Source: Treponema sp. (GTDB lineage: Bacteria; Spirochaetota; Spirochaetia; Treponematales; Treponemataceae). Taken from it: a stretch of DNA of 42,410 nucleotides. The stretch lies in the NCBI GenBank assembly GCA_016288205.1, contig JAEEYO010000046.1:1-42410 (forward strand), in the 5' to 3' direction. Below are positions 7,293 to 15,437 of this stretch, piece by piece. Position numbers and translations under genes: made by a program. The notes below the pieces were generated by a model. The model saw only the letters and a list, made by a program, of their open reading frames with translations, was not told where the DNA came from and searched no databases. The first letter of the stretch is position 1. Every line of letters starts with the position of its first letter.

Positions 7293-7889
7293 TCACTCCC
7301 CAAGATACCGCATGGAAAAATTGCAGCATTCATCCCCAGCAAACAGGGTATTGTCGCGTGAATACACCAGCTTGGGGTGGATGTTCTTATACATCAAGTC
7401 ATCTATCGCGCAAAAGACGGAGCATAGTTCGGGACAGGCGAGTTTCTTTGTCAGCTCAAGAAAGTGGCATTTTTCTACATGAAATTCAGTATAGGTTGGT
7501 GTGTCCACTATGACAGGATTTCTGCCCTCGCCCACGGTCGTTAAAAAATCCTGCGGAAAAGATTTTAGGAAAGACTCATCATCGTGCAATCTTTTTACAA
7601 GGTAGTCGTGAGCCTTTTGTCCTGAAATGAAATAAATTTCCTCAAATATTTTCAAGGCCTGTTCCTGATTTCGTTTTTTGAGCACATCATAAATCGCAAC
7701 CGAGGGAAGAATGTAAAACAACGCATCCTCATCTGATTGCGGAAGATTCAGGGAATCAGCAAGGGAAGAAAATCTTAGTTTTATATCCAACCAAATAGAA
7801 TCAGTCTCTTCCACCGAGAAATATCTTGAAAGAACAGATTTTGTGTCCAGCACAATTCTGCCGTTATAGGCATTTTCGATTTCGACCAC
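7293..7889 (-). CDS. ATC-hydrolase-like protein (L-2-amino-thiazoline-4-carboxylate hydrolase family)
   Basis: About 198 residues. The C-terminal half fits the ATC hydrolase domain (PF14196-type): EFHVEKCHFLELTKKLACPE, then LCSVFCAIDDLMYKNIHP and a final DNTLFAGDECCNFSMRYL. Characterised members open the thiazoline ring on the way to cysteine, but many relatives are uncharacterised. The start is uncertain. A GTG at 7889 has GGGGA 8 nt upstream and avoids overlap with the lipoprotein gene ending at 7894. An ATG at 7925 would overlap that gene by 32 nt and lacks a clear site, and the longer frame to 8054 lies inside the upstream gene and is rejected. It is last in the minus-strand operon from the promoter at 8858. 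Confidence 0.7.
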   Translation of the reverse strand: MVEIENAYNGRIVLDTKSVLSRYFSVEETDSIWLDIKLRFSSLADSLNLPQSDEDALFYILPSVAIYDVLKKRNQEQALKIFEEIYFISGQKAHDYLVKRLHDDESFLKSFPQDFLTTVGEGRNPVIVDTPTYTEFHVEKCHFLELTKKLACPELCSVFCAIDDLMYKNIHPKLVYSRDNTLFAGDECCNFSMRYLGE

Positions 7890-7893
7890 TTCT

Positions 7894-8271
7894 TCATTCC
7901 CCAATCTCAATCTTTCCGCTCTCATCCACGGTGACTGTATACGTTTTTGTCTCCTCGGCGGGTTTGTCCTCCCAGGGGCGCTTGTATTCAAAGCGGATTT
8001 CGGTCGAGCCGGGTTTTCGTGACGTGATTGTGTATGTGAAAAGGCTTGGAGCACCGCACATATTTTTTGCTCCGAGATATTTTATTTTCTCATCAACGAA
8101 AATTATCGACTCGTCCTCAATCTCATAAACCCATGTGTAGCCGGTCGTGGGATTTCCCTCCATCTCAATCTTCTTTTTGTCGCTTTTGAATTTCGCACTC
8201 GCGCAAGAGACTGTGACCGCTCCCATCAGAATCAGAGCCATGCCTGAAACTATAAAACCGAATCCTTTCAT
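7894..8271 (-). CDS. Chagasin-family (I42) cysteine protease inhibitor lipoprotein
   Basis: A 125-residue protein. Residues 1-23 are a lipoprotein signal ending VTVSC. The mature domain carries the chagasin inhibitory loops: NPTTGYTW (first loop), GAPSLFTY in the place of the second, and RPWED (third loop). Chagasin-type proteins inhibit papain-family cysteine proteases, and bacterial members are typically periplasmic or outer-membrane. Length is normal for the family. It follows the GNAT gene by 9 nt and precedes the ATC-hydrolase-like gene by 4 nt, so all are probably co-transcribed. The middle loop is less canonical than the other two. Confidence 0.85.
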   Translation of the reverse strand: MKGFGFIVSGMALILMGAVTVSCASAKFKSDKKKIEMEGNPTTGYTWVYEIEDESIIFVDEKIKYLGAKNMCGAPSLFTYTITSRKPGSTEIRFEYKRPWEDKPAEETKTYTVTVDESGKIEIGE

Positions 8272-8280
8272 ATTGTCCTC

Positions 8281-8682
8281 CTAAAACTTTTTGATGAGGT
8301 GATATTTTTTGTTCCCTTTCGGAATGTCATCCAGCTCACTGATTATAACATATCCGTGCTTTTTGTAAAAGTCCGGAGCCTGCCACGACATTGTATCGAC
8401 ATGTACCGAATGACATCCGCGACGCTTCGCCTCATCTTCCGCAGCCTGAAGCAGTTTTGAACCAATGCCCTGTTTTCTGAATTTTTCATCCACCCAAAGA
8501 ATGTCAATGTGCATCCATCCCCAGTATGTGCCGCCGAGGATTCCAGCAATCACATTTCCGTCAGCGTCATATTCCACAATGTTCAAAAGCTCGTGATTGT
8601 CAGGACCAACCTTTTCGTCATTGAACCGTGCGAGCGCATTGTTCACAAAATCAATCTCGCCTTCACTCGGATTAAAATTCAT
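8281..8682 (-). CDS. GNAT N-acetyltransferase
   Basis: A 133-residue GNAT-fold acetyltransferase. The acetyl-CoA binding motif A is plain (IDILWVDEKFRKQGIGSKLL, Q/R-x-x-G-x-G/A type), followed by AEDEAKRRGCHSVHVDT and DFYKKHGYVIISEL. The acceptor is unknown; this subfamily is usually annotated only as GNAT. The start at 8682 is set by an ATGA overlap with the stop codon of the small membrane peptide gene immediately upstream, which indicates translational coupling. The frame open to 8760 is part of that small gene's region and is not needed. It lies in an operon with the chagasin-like lipoprotein. Confidence 0.88.
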   Translation of the reverse strand: MNFNPSEGEIDFVNNALARFNDEKVGPDNHELLNIVEYDADGNVIAGILGGTYWGWMHIDILWVDEKFRKQGIGSKLLQAAEDEAKRRGCHSVHVDTMSWQAPDFYKKHGYVIISELDDIPKGNKKYHLIKKF

Positions 8683-8795
8683 CCTGCCCTCTTGAATGCG
8701 ACGACGGAAAGTGCCGCCGTAAAAATCACCGCGCTCATTATGCCGCAGATTAAAATCCAATACTTCGCACTTTTATGGGAATTGTTTTTTTCCAT
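8679..8795 (-). CDS. Small single-TM membrane peptide, 38 aa
   Basis: A 38-codon frame too short for routine calling. It reads MEKNNSHKSAKYW, then a hydrophobic stretch (residues about 14-33) and a basic end (FKRAG). An excellent AAGGAGG site lies 9 nt upstream of its ATG. Its TGA overlaps the GNAT ATG (ATGA). With the TTGACA-17-TATGAT promoter upstream it is the first gene of the operon. The positive residues flanking one membrane helix suggest an inner-membrane miniprotein. It may simply be a coupling leader for GNAT or a functional membrane peptide. Confidence 0.65.
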   Translation of the reverse strand: MEKNNSHKSAKYWILICGIMSAVIFTAALSVVAFKRAG

Positions 8796-8857
8796 TTTTC
8801 TTTCCTCCTTCGACCGCGCCAAGAATCTGTTTCACCATCCCCGGCAAAGTGATTATA

Positions 8858-8886
8858 ATCATATTACCGCTCGGTATTCTTGTCAA
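8858..8886 (-). promoter_or_regulatory. Promoter of the GNAT/chagasin operon
   Basis: Minus-strand TTGACA (8881-8886), 17-nt spacer, TATGAT (8858-8863). It lies about 60 nt upstream of the small membrane peptide gene. Confidence 0.75.
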
Positions 8887-8937
8887 CATCAAGTTTTTTC
8901 AGCATTATCTTATTGAGGTCAGTTACAGGAATCGTAC

Positions 8938-8966
8938 TTGCCCCTTTGTCAAAATGAGTATATAAT
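8938..8966 (+). promoter_or_regulatory. Promoter of the xylanase gene
   Basis: TTGCCC (8938-8943), 17-nt spacer, TATAAT (8961-8966), 31 nt before the TTG start. No clear operator repeat is visible in this divergent intergenic region. Confidence 0.65.
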
Positions 8967-8997
8967 AGAAGAAAAGGAAACATGGAGGAATGTTAAA

Positions 8998-11820
8998 TTG
9001 AAAAAAGCATTGATTTTTGGATGCACAATGGCAATGATTCCGCTGCTTTTTAACTCGTGCTCAAACAAGGGGGGATCAAAACCCGCTGCAGGCACAGAAA
9101 CAAAGGGCAGGGAAATAAACCAGAATGTTTTGAACGACTACAACACCAACTTCGAGGGAATTGGTGATGACGGCGGACTGTATTGGTGGAGCGACAACAA
9201 CTGGAGCAAGAACGCTGTTCCGCGTGAGGCTTATGGCGACGGTGAGCAGCCGGGGTCCGATTGCGGAGCCTACTATGTGAAGGTTCTTTCTCAGGACGGA
9301 AACAAGGCCCAGTGTCAGTTCTGCTGGACAGCACTCGCATCAATCATCGAAGGGGGAGCGACATACTCTTTCACAAGCTACATGAAGGTTGCCCCGGAAA
9401 GCACGGTGAAGACAGGTAACGTAGGACTCGTGGTGAACGGAGCCTCATCTGACTGGTCACAGGTTGATTCAGCCGTCGTCACATTTGACAAGGAGTACAC
9501 TCTCAATGACAAGTGGCAGCTCGTGACGGGATCTTTCGTTCTCTCTGACCCGCATGACCAGGTTCAGTTCCAGTTCAACGGAAGCGACGGACTTTCATAC
9601 TGCATTGATGATTTCAGAGTCGGTCTTGACTCAGCGGCCAAACTGACGATTGAAAATGACATCGTGAGTTTCAAGGACGCGCTCACATCAAAGGACGGAT
9701 TCGGAAAGCATGTATGGGCAGGAGGAGCCGTTACGGTCGGTGAGGCATCGGACAGTCTTTACATGGATCTTCTCTTCAAGCACTTCAACTCAGTCACCAT
9801 CGGAAACGAGCTGAAGATGGACGCGATGAACGGATACCATGACGGAAACCGCAGCCCCATCGGAATCGCGATAGACAAACTGAACGGAAAGAAAATCGCA
9901 GTTCCGGTGCTCGACCACAGCAGGGCCGACTCACTTTTGGACAAGATTGCGGAATGGAACAAGGCGAATCCAAATCAGGCAATCAAAGTGCGCGGACACG
10001 TTCTCGTATGGCACTCACAGGCTCCAGAATGGTTCTTCCACGAGAATTACGACGCTTCAAAGCCCTATGTAACCAAAGATGTGATGAACGAGCGCCTTGA
10101 GTGGTACATCAAGACCATGCTCACATATTACACCGACAAGAAGAGCCCGACCGGAAAGAAATATGCGTCCCTCTTCTACGGATGGGATGTCGTGAACGAG
10201 GCCATAAGCGATGCGACCGGAACCTACCGCACGGACACGGAAGGAGGAGCGGACAAACTCACGGACTCAACCCACGGAAGCAAGTCAAGCTGGTGGCATG
10301 TCTATCAGAGCAATGAGTTCATCATCAACGCGTTCAAGTTCGCAAACAAATATGCGCCGAAGGACTTGGAGCTTTACTACAACGACTACAACGAGTGTAC
10401 GCCAAACAAGGTCGCGGGAATTGTGCAGCTGCTCAAGGACGTGAAGAACGCCGAGGGAACACGAATCAGCGGAATGGGAATGCAGGGACACTACAACCTT
10501 GACTCACCATCCATCGCACAGATTGAGAGCGCGGTACGTGCATACTGTGATGTGGTCGGAAGCGTAATGCTCACAGAGCTTGACATGAAGGCCAGCTCAA
10601 GTTTCGACGGAAAGAACACCGAAGAGGAATACAACAAGCAGGCATACCGCTACAAGGCAATATACGACAAGCTCAAGGAACTGGACAAGGAGAGCGGAAT
10701 TGACGTTAAGGGAATCGTGTTCTGGGGAATTTTGGATCCCTACTCATGGCTCCAGTCATTCAACAACGTGGGCGGCGGTTCTGACGGTGCGCAGAAACAG
10801 TGTCCACTTCTCTTCGACGGAAAATACAAGGCAAAACCTGCACTGTACGCGTTCACGGATCCCAGCAAGCTTGAGCCTGCAATCCAGAACATAACCATTC
10901 TTGAGGGCGACGGAAAGGATTTCTCCAACGCGATTCCTTACACAATTCAAGCGGGAAGCGCAAGCGTAGAGCTCCGACCAAGCTGGAAGAACGGAACCAT
11001 ATTCGTACAGAGCAAGGTCTCTGGAAACCCGGCATCCGGCGACAAGATTGTGCTGTTCCTTGATGACGGAAGCGGTGTAAAATCAACATCGGCGGACGCA
11101 TCAGAAGAATCGGTACTTTCACTCGACTCAGCGGGCGCAAAAATCTCCGGCACGGTGAAGATTGATTTCCGCTATGAGCACGGCAATGACATCTTCTCAT
11201 TCAACGACCTGAAGAACACTCAGGACTCATCATCCAAGTTCTACGCAAAGGCACAGATGAAGCCGTTCACTACAATCAAGAAGGGATCTCCTGCACTGAG
11301 CTTCACCGACAGCGCATGGAACAAGGCTACTCCGGTTCCTCTCACAATCCGTCTCGGAGCAAAGTCTGACTCCACGATGCAGATTCTTTGGGATGAGACT
11401 GCGCTCTATGTCTACGCAAAGGTCAAGGATGACGTAATCAACACGGCCAACGCAAACGCATGGGAGCAGGATTCCATTGAGGTGTTCATCGACGAGAACA
11501 ATGCCAAGGCTGAGAGCTATGAGGATGATGACAAGCAGTACAGAGTCAGCTGCAAGAACGTGACTTCATTCAACGGCGCAAAGTGCACACAGGACAACAT
11601 GGCAAGTGAGGCACGCCTTACAAGCGACGGATTTGAGGTTGTCGCATCCTTCAAGTGGACCGACATCAAACCACAGGCCGGACAGAAGATTGGTCTTGAG
11701 CTTCAGATTAACGACGCGGGCGCATCTGGAAGCAGGCTTGGAACACTCAGCTGGTACGACGAGAACGGAACAGGTTACATGAATCCGGGAGTATTCGGAA
11801 CCGTAACACTGGAGAACTAA
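8998..11820 (+). CDS. GH10 endo-beta-1,4-xylanase lipoprotein with carbohydrate-binding modules
   Basis: A 940-residue enzyme cleaving internal beta-1,4 bonds of xylan. The start is a TTG at 8998 with GGAGGA 8 nt upstream. It gives MKKALIFGC...LLFNSC, a lipoprotein signal with Cys at the lipobox, so the enzyme is probably anchored in the outer membrane. The 20 codons further upstream lie in the promoter. About residues 35-205 look like a CBM4/9/22-type module. The GH10 barrel covers about 215-630 with KVRGHVLVWHSQAPEWF, acid/base Glu401 in WDVVNEA and nucleophile Glu527 in LTELDM. The C-terminal 300 residues contain one or two CBM9-like modules (QILWDETALYVYAKVKDDVI; DSIEVFIDE). It fits with the glucuronate-catabolism genes downstream for growth on glucuronoxylan. 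Confidence 0.95.
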   Translation: MKKALIFGCTMAMIPLLFNSCSNKGGSKPAAGTETKGREINQNVLNDYNTNFEGIGDDGGLYWWSDNNWSKNAVPREAYGDGEQPGSDCGAYYVKVLSQDGNKAQCQFCWTALASIIEGGATYSFTSYMKVAPESTVKTGNVGLVVNGASSDWSQVDSAVVTFDKEYTLNDKWQLVTGSFVLSDPHDQVQFQFNGSDGLSYCIDDFRVGLDSAAKLTIENDIVSFKDALTSKDGFGKHVWAGGAVTVGEASDSLYMDLLFKHFNSVTIGNELKMDAMNGYHDGNRSPIGIAIDKLNGKKIAVPVLDHSRADSLLDKIAEWNKANPNQAIKVRGHVLVWHSQAPEWFFHENYDASKPYVTKDVMNERLEWYIKTMLTYYTDKKSPTGKKYASLFYGWDVVNEAISDATGTYRTDTEGGADKLTDSTHGSKSSWWHVYQSNEFIINAFKFANKYAPKDLELYYNDYNECTPNKVAGIVQLLKDVKNAEGTRISGMGMQGHYNLDSPSIAQIESAVRAYCDVVGSVMLTELDMKASSSFDGKNTEEEYNKQAYRYKAIYDKLKELDKESGIDVKGIVFWGILDPYSWLQSFNNVGGGSDGAQKQCPLLFDGKYKAKPALYAFTDPSKLEPAIQNITILEGDGKDFSNAIPYTIQAGSASVELRPSWKNGTIFVQSKVSGNPASGDKIVLFLDDGSGVKSTSADASEESVLSLDSAGAKISGTVKIDFRYEHGNDIFSFNDLKNTQDSSSKFYAKAQMKPFTTIKKGSPALSFTDSAWNKATPVPLTIRLGAKSDSTMQILWDETALYVYAKVKDDVINTANANAWEQDSIEVFIDENNAKAESYEDDDKQYRVSCKNVTSFNGAKCTQDNMASEARLTSDGFEVVASFKWTDIKPQAGQKIGLELQINDAGASGSRLGTLSWYDENGTGYMNPGVFGTVTLEN

Positions 11821-11834
11821 TCACACCAGCGACA

Positions 11835-11862
11835 TCGGCTTAAGCCCAATGACTTAGGCCGA
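11835..11862 (+). other. Hairpin after the xylanase stop codon
   Basis: TCGGCTTAAG and CTTAGGCCGA form a 10-bp stem (one G-U) with an 8-nt loop but no T tract. It may protect the 3' end of the xylanase mRNA. Confidence 0.5.
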
Positions 11863-11871
11863 ACATAAATC

Positions 11872-11953
11872 TGCCCCAAGGAACCTTCGTTTTAGAAACA
11901 CTCGTTTTAGAAACGCACTTTCTAGCAACGCTCGTTCTTTGGGGCATTTTTTT
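11872..11953 (+). terminator. Xylanase transcription terminator with long repetitive loop
   Basis: The arms TGCCCCAAGG and CTTTGGGGCA pair over 10 positions (one G-U) and are followed by seven T. The unusually long loop of about 55 nt contains tandem copies of a CGTTTTAGAAAC-type unit (two good, one decayed). Confidence 0.75.
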
Positions 11954-11971
11954 ATGCGATTAAAAATCAGA

Positions 11972-12415
11972 TTATTTGGAATTAAATAAAATCTTCTCGC
12001 AGATTACACGGCCGTCATTCAGGACAAAGAAACCGAGGTGATCCCATCCGACTATATTCTCAACCTCGTTATCATAACGGTAATAAGTAATCTGGACGAC
12101 TCCGTAATTCAAGTTCACAACCGCCATTGTCGCCGTACCGTAAATGTATTCGTCGCTAAAATCCTTCGAAGTCAACAGCTCGGTTTTGCTTTCATAGATT
12201 TTTATGTCATAAGATGCGTCGCCGTAATACTCAGCGTCCACCATCGCAAATTCAATCGCATCCTCAAGCGAAAGAGTCTTGTCCTTTGACGGAACGTAGA
12301 CCGTCGTAGTTGTTTTCGCCGTTTTGCCGATGTCCAAAAAAGCTTCGTTGTCCGCAAACATATAAGCACAGCAGACAAGCAACAATCCCATAACAATAGA
12401 TTTTCTAAAGTTCAT
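11972..12415 (-). CDS. Secreted hypothetical protein, 147 aa
   Basis: No family recognised. An N-terminal signal peptide (MNFRKSIVMGLLLVCCAYMF, cleavage likely after the ADN region) is followed by about 125 residues of beta-rich sequence. Notable stretches are KTTTTVYVPSKDKTLSLEDA, SLEDAIEFAMVDAEYYGDAS and VVNLNYGVVQITYYRYDN. AGAGGAGG lies upstream of the ATG, and a TATAAT at 12433-12438 is a likely -10 box without a convincing -35. The product is probably periplasmic. It is convergent with the xylanase and separated from it by the terminator. Confidence 0.7.
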   Translation of the reverse strand: MNFRKSIVMGLLLVCCAYMFADNEAFLDIGKTAKTTTTVYVPSKDKTLSLEDAIEFAMVDAEYYGDASYDIKIYESKTELLTSKDFSDEYIYGTATMAVVNLNYGVVQITYYRYDNEVENIVGWDHLGFFVLNDGRVICEKILFNSK

Positions 12416-12465
12416 AAAATCCTCCTCTACATATTATAGCACATTTTTAAACTAAAGACACTACA

Positions 12466-12945
12466 TTAAAAAACGGAGCAAGCAAAACGGAAGCCCGTGG
12501 CTCGATTTCTGTTGGCCGGATAGGTGTCTCCATGGTAAGAAACCTCGCAGAAAGTGTCATAACTGCTATAGCTGCCACCACGGTAAGCGCCTCCGATTGA
12601 CATCGTCATATCGGAATAGTTGTCACACCATGCCACATCATTCAGCTGGTCGCTTGCAGGATTGTCCTTAAAGTAGCTCGGATTTTCTCCCATCACTGCC
12701 GTGTAAAGTTCCTGAGTCACCTCATGCTTTGCTATCTGATATGCGTTGATTATCTGAATTCCCTCGGTTCCGGCGAAATTTTCCATGCCCATCCTTCCCT
12801 TAGCATGAATCACAGTGACCATCTCATTTTCCATGATTTCTTTTACAAGTTTCTCTGAGGCAGCATCAATAGATTTGGACTGTGAGAAAACAGGCAGCGC
12901 AGAGACGAACAGTGCCAGAGCACAGGGCAGGAATCTTGCTTTCAT
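12466..12945 (-). CDS. Shrunken SUMF1/formylglycine-generating-enzyme-like secreted protein
   Basis: About 159 residues with a signal peptide (MKARFLPCALALFVSALPVFSQ). The rest reads as pieces of the SUMF1 (FGE-sulfatase, PF03781) domain in the right order: INAYQIAKHEVTQELYTAVM, GENPSYFKDNPA, LNDVAWCDNYSD, then GGAYRGGSYSS and ANRNRATGFRFACSV. A normal domain is about 220 residues; here the central parts, including the RLPTEAEWEYA-type and GNVWEW-type segments, are missing at two joints. The frame is nevertheless open. ATG 12945 has GGAG 8 nt upstream. Treponemes carry many SUMF1 paralogues, and this one is probably a decaying or minimal copy without catalytic function. Confidence 0.65.
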   Translation of the reverse strand: MKARFLPCALALFVSALPVFSQSKSIDAASEKLVKEIMENEMVTVIHAKGRMGMENFAGTEGIQIINAYQIAKHEVTQELYTAVMGENPSYFKDNPASDQLNDVAWCDNYSDMTMSIGGAYRGGSYSSYDTFCEVSYHGDTYPANRNRATGFRFACSVF

Positions 12946-13090
12946 AGACAATTCTCCATAAAGATGCTTAGTTATAAATCATAAACAACCGAAAATAATT
13001 TTAGTTGCTTATTATTATCAAGAATAGCAAAAATAAGCCGAACCCGCAAGGGAAAAATGCTTCATGTGTAGCTGACACGAAGCAAGAGTA

Positions 13091-13119
13091 TTGAGTTTTT
13101 CTCCAATCGCTGATATAAT
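13091..13119 (+). promoter_or_regulatory. Promoter of the polytopic membrane protein gene
   Basis: TTGAGT (13091-13096), 17-nt spacer, TATAAT (13114-13119), 34 nt before the ATG at 13154. It occupies the extreme 5' end of the longest open frame, which argues that this end is not coding. Confidence 0.7.
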
Positions 13120-13153
13120 CTACCAAAAATCAAACATCCCGGAGTTCTTTCTC

Positions 13154-13915
13154 ATGGAAAAAAACAATTCGTTCAATCAGATTGCATTTCTGTTCATTCT
13201 CGGAATCGCAGGATGTGCACTCTCGTTCATCGCAAGCGCACTTACCGGCAGCTATTCGTCCATATCCATTCCGTCCGACCTCACGCTGAGCACGGCGACC
13301 ACGACACTGGCTGGCATACTGGGCGGCACACAGGAGATTCCATCCTCAAGCTTCGCTCTCTCGGCATTGTTTCATCTCATCGGTCTGCCCCTCTCCGCAT
13401 TCGGATTCTACGCCGTCCTGAAACTCTTCTCCAAAAACAGAAAGGTCCTCAGTGGATTCTGCAAATGGAGCCTCGTCTCCTTCCTCGCATTCGCCACCGC
13501 AAGCTATCTGATCTGCACAATCACGCTATATATATGGAAGATTTTCGTCTCGCAGATTGAGGGCAACCGGCTTTCCACAATCAGTGACTTCGCGTTCACA
13601 TTCCTCATGCCGTCAGCCTGTCTCATGCTCATCTCATATTTCGTGCTCTCGGTAATCCTGTTCATCGCGGTAATCTCAAAATCAACCTCGCTGCCGCTCT
13701 TTTTCGTGGTGTTCAATCCGCTCGTCCCAATCCTGCTGATTGTCCTGCTCAATCTCCTCATCCCAGGAGTCCCGATCTGGAACGTAATCAAATGGGGCGC
13801 ACTGTCAGCCTCCACACTGATTTTCACCGCATCCGCATTCATCCATTTCTTGGTGAGTCAGGGCGGGTCGAAATCGGAGGCAAAATCAGAGCCCGCAGAA
13901 GAAATAGAAGAATAA
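13154..13915 (+). CDS. Polytopic inner-membrane protein, unknown function
   Basis: A 253-residue protein with about six or seven hydrophobic helices (for example FLFILGIAGCALSFIASAL, LFHLIGLPLSAFGFYAVL, LMPSACLMLISYFVLSVIL and VFNPLVPILLIVLLNLLI). The C-terminal tail is short and acidic (EAKSEPAEEIEE). The pattern is reminiscent of small uncharacterised families such as DUF6796, but I cannot assign it securely. The start at 13154 is preferred because a GGAG lies 9 nt upstream and a promoter lies directly before it. It is flanked by independently transcribed genes, so context gives no functional hint. Confidence 0.75.
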   Translation: MEKNNSFNQIAFLFILGIAGCALSFIASALTGSYSSISIPSDLTLSTATTTLAGILGGTQEIPSSSFALSALFHLIGLPLSAFGFYAVLKLFSKNRKVLSGFCKWSLVSFLAFATASYLICTITLYIWKIFVSQIEGNRLSTISDFAFTFLMPSACLMLISYFVLSVILFIAVISKSTSLPLFFVVFNPLVPILLIVLLNLLIPGVPIWNVIKWGALSASTLIFTASAFIHFLVSQGGSKSEAKSEPAEEIEE

Positions 13916-14046
13916 TGCTCATGGGGTCCAACTTGCGGCCCTTATAGATTTTTTCTATAACCGACCATACAAAACTTGTATTAGGCACAAACACAGGGAA
14001 ATGGTATAATTATTTCTCCCAAAACATTTTTCCAAGAGGTAAAACA

Positions 14047-15324
14047 ATGGAACAGGAAACAAAATGTATTCACGCCGGCTACACTCCCAAGAACGGTGAG
14101 TCAAGGATGATTCCGATCGTACAGAGCACAACTTTCAAGTACGACACCAGCGAGGACATGGCAAAGCTCTTTGACCTTGAGGCATCAGGATATTTTTACA
14201 CAAGACTGCAGAACCCGACGAACGACTATGTTGCGGCAAAAATCGCGGCTCTGGAGGGCGGTACGGCAGGTATGCTCACATCCTCTGGACAGGCGGCAAA
14301 CTTTTTCGCAATCTTCAACATCGCAAACAGCGGCGATCACGTAATCTCATCAGCCTCAATCTACGGAGGAACCTTCAATCTTTTCAACGTGACCATGCGC
14401 AAGATGGGCATTGATTTTACCTTCGTCTCCCCCGACTGCACCGAGGAAGAGCTTGAGGCAGCTTTCAAACCGAACACCAAGGCCGTATTCGGAGAGACAA
14501 TCGCGAACCCGTCGCTCACAATCCTTGACCTGGAGCTTTTCGCAAAGGTGGCCCACAAGCACGGAGTTCCCTTCATCGTGGACAACACTTTCGCGACACC
14601 GATCAACTGCCAGGTAATCAAGTACGGAGTTGACATCGTGACCCACTCCACCACAAAATACATGGACGGACACGACTGCGGAGTTGGAGGAGCCATCGTT
14701 GACTCAGGAAACTTCGACTGGATGGCACACGCCGACAAATTCCCCGGTCTCTGTACTCCCGATGACTCATACCACGGAATCACCTACGCGACCAAATTCG
14801 GAAAGGAGGGAGCTTTCATCACCAAGTGTACCGCCCAGCTGATGAGGGACTTCGGATCAATCCAGTCTCCCATGAACGCATATCTTCTGAACCTTGGACT
14901 TGAGTCACTTCCGCTCAGGATGAAGCAGCACTGCGCAAACGGAAAGGCCGTCGCTGAATTTCTCTCAAAGCACGAAAAGGTTTCCTGGGTAAAATATCCC
15001 GGACTTCCAGGTGACAAATACTACGAGAGGGCGCAGAAATACATGCCCAACGGAACCTGCGGAGTCGTCTCTTTCGGCGTGAAGGGAGGTCGCAAGGCTG
15101 CTGAGGAGTTCATGAAGCACCTCAAGATTGCCATGATCGCAACCCACGTAGCGGACGCACACACATGCGTTCTCCATCCGGCCTCGGCAACCCACCGTCA
15201 GCTCACCGATGAAGAGCTCAAGGCATGTGGAATCGGCCCCGATTTAATCCGCTTCTCAGTTGGAATCGAGAACGTCAACGACATAATCGCGGACCTTGAC
15301 CAGGCACTCGCCGCCGTAAAATAA
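14047..15324 (+). CDS. metY: O-acetylhomoserine aminocarboxypropyltransferase (sulfhydrylase)
   Basis: A 425-residue PLP enzyme of the Cys/Met-metabolism family, making homocysteine from O-acetylhomoserine and sulfide. Visible features are the N-terminal HAGYTP and PIVQSTTF, TRLQNPTNDYVAAKIAALEG, the phosphate-binding SSGQAA region (79-84), FIVDNTFATP with Asp179 contacting the pyridine nitrogen, and STTKYMDGH with the Schiff-base Lys204. Length and the HPASATHRQL C-terminal block favour MetY over MetB or methionine gamma-lyase, though specificity within the family is hard to read. An extended -10 (TGGTATAAT, 14002-14010) lies upstream and a clear terminator downstream. I saw no SAM riboswitch in the leader. 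Confidence 0.92.
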   Translation: MEQETKCIHAGYTPKNGESRMIPIVQSTTFKYDTSEDMAKLFDLEASGYFYTRLQNPTNDYVAAKIAALEGGTAGMLTSSGQAANFFAIFNIANSGDHVISSASIYGGTFNLFNVTMRKMGIDFTFVSPDCTEEELEAAFKPNTKAVFGETIANPSLTILDLELFAKVAHKHGVPFIVDNTFATPINCQVIKYGVDIVTHSTTKYMDGHDCGVGGAIVDSGNFDWMAHADKFPGLCTPDDSYHGITYATKFGKEGAFITKCTAQLMRDFGSIQSPMNAYLLNLGLESLPLRMKQHCANGKAVAEFLSKHEKVSWVKYPGLPGDKYYERAQKYMPNGTCGVVSFGVKGGRKAAEEFMKHLKIAMIATHVADAHTCVLHPASATHRQLTDEELKACGIGPDLIRFSVGIENVNDIIADLDQALAAVK

Positions 15325-15345
15325 GCAGCGACGAAAAATCAAAGG

Positions 15346-15386
15346 ACGGTACTTCCAAGGGACTCAACCAAGGAGGTACCGTTTTT
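15346..15386 (+). terminator. metY terminator
   Basis: ACGGTACTTCC pairs with GGAGGTACCGT over 11 positions (one G-U), followed by five T. Confidence 0.85.
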
Positions 15387-15402
15387 CATTTGGATTAAAC
15401 CC

Positions 15403-15431
15403 TTGAAAAAAAATCCGTTTCGTCCTATAAT
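15403..15431 (+). promoter_or_regulatory. pgsA promoter positioned for leaderless initiation
   Basis: TTGAAA (15403-15408), 17-nt spacer, TATAAT (15426-15431). Exactly 6 nt separate the -10 box from the ATG at 15438, so +1 should fall on the start codon. Confidence 0.75.
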
Positions 15432-15437
15432 GGAAGT

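Noticed and set aside
7890..8054. N-terminal extension of the ATC-hydrolase-like gene
   Set aside because: It lies in another frame of the chagasin-like lipoprotein gene, is Pro/Arg-rich, and no family member starts this way.
13091..13153. Upstream TTG start for the membrane protein
   Set aside because: The TTG is part of a TTGAGT-17-TATAAT promoter; the ATG at 13154 has a ribosome binding site.
13916..14046. Possible SAM riboswitch ahead of metY
   Set aside because: The leader after the -10 box at 14005 is only about 30 nt and contains none of the SAM-I core segments.
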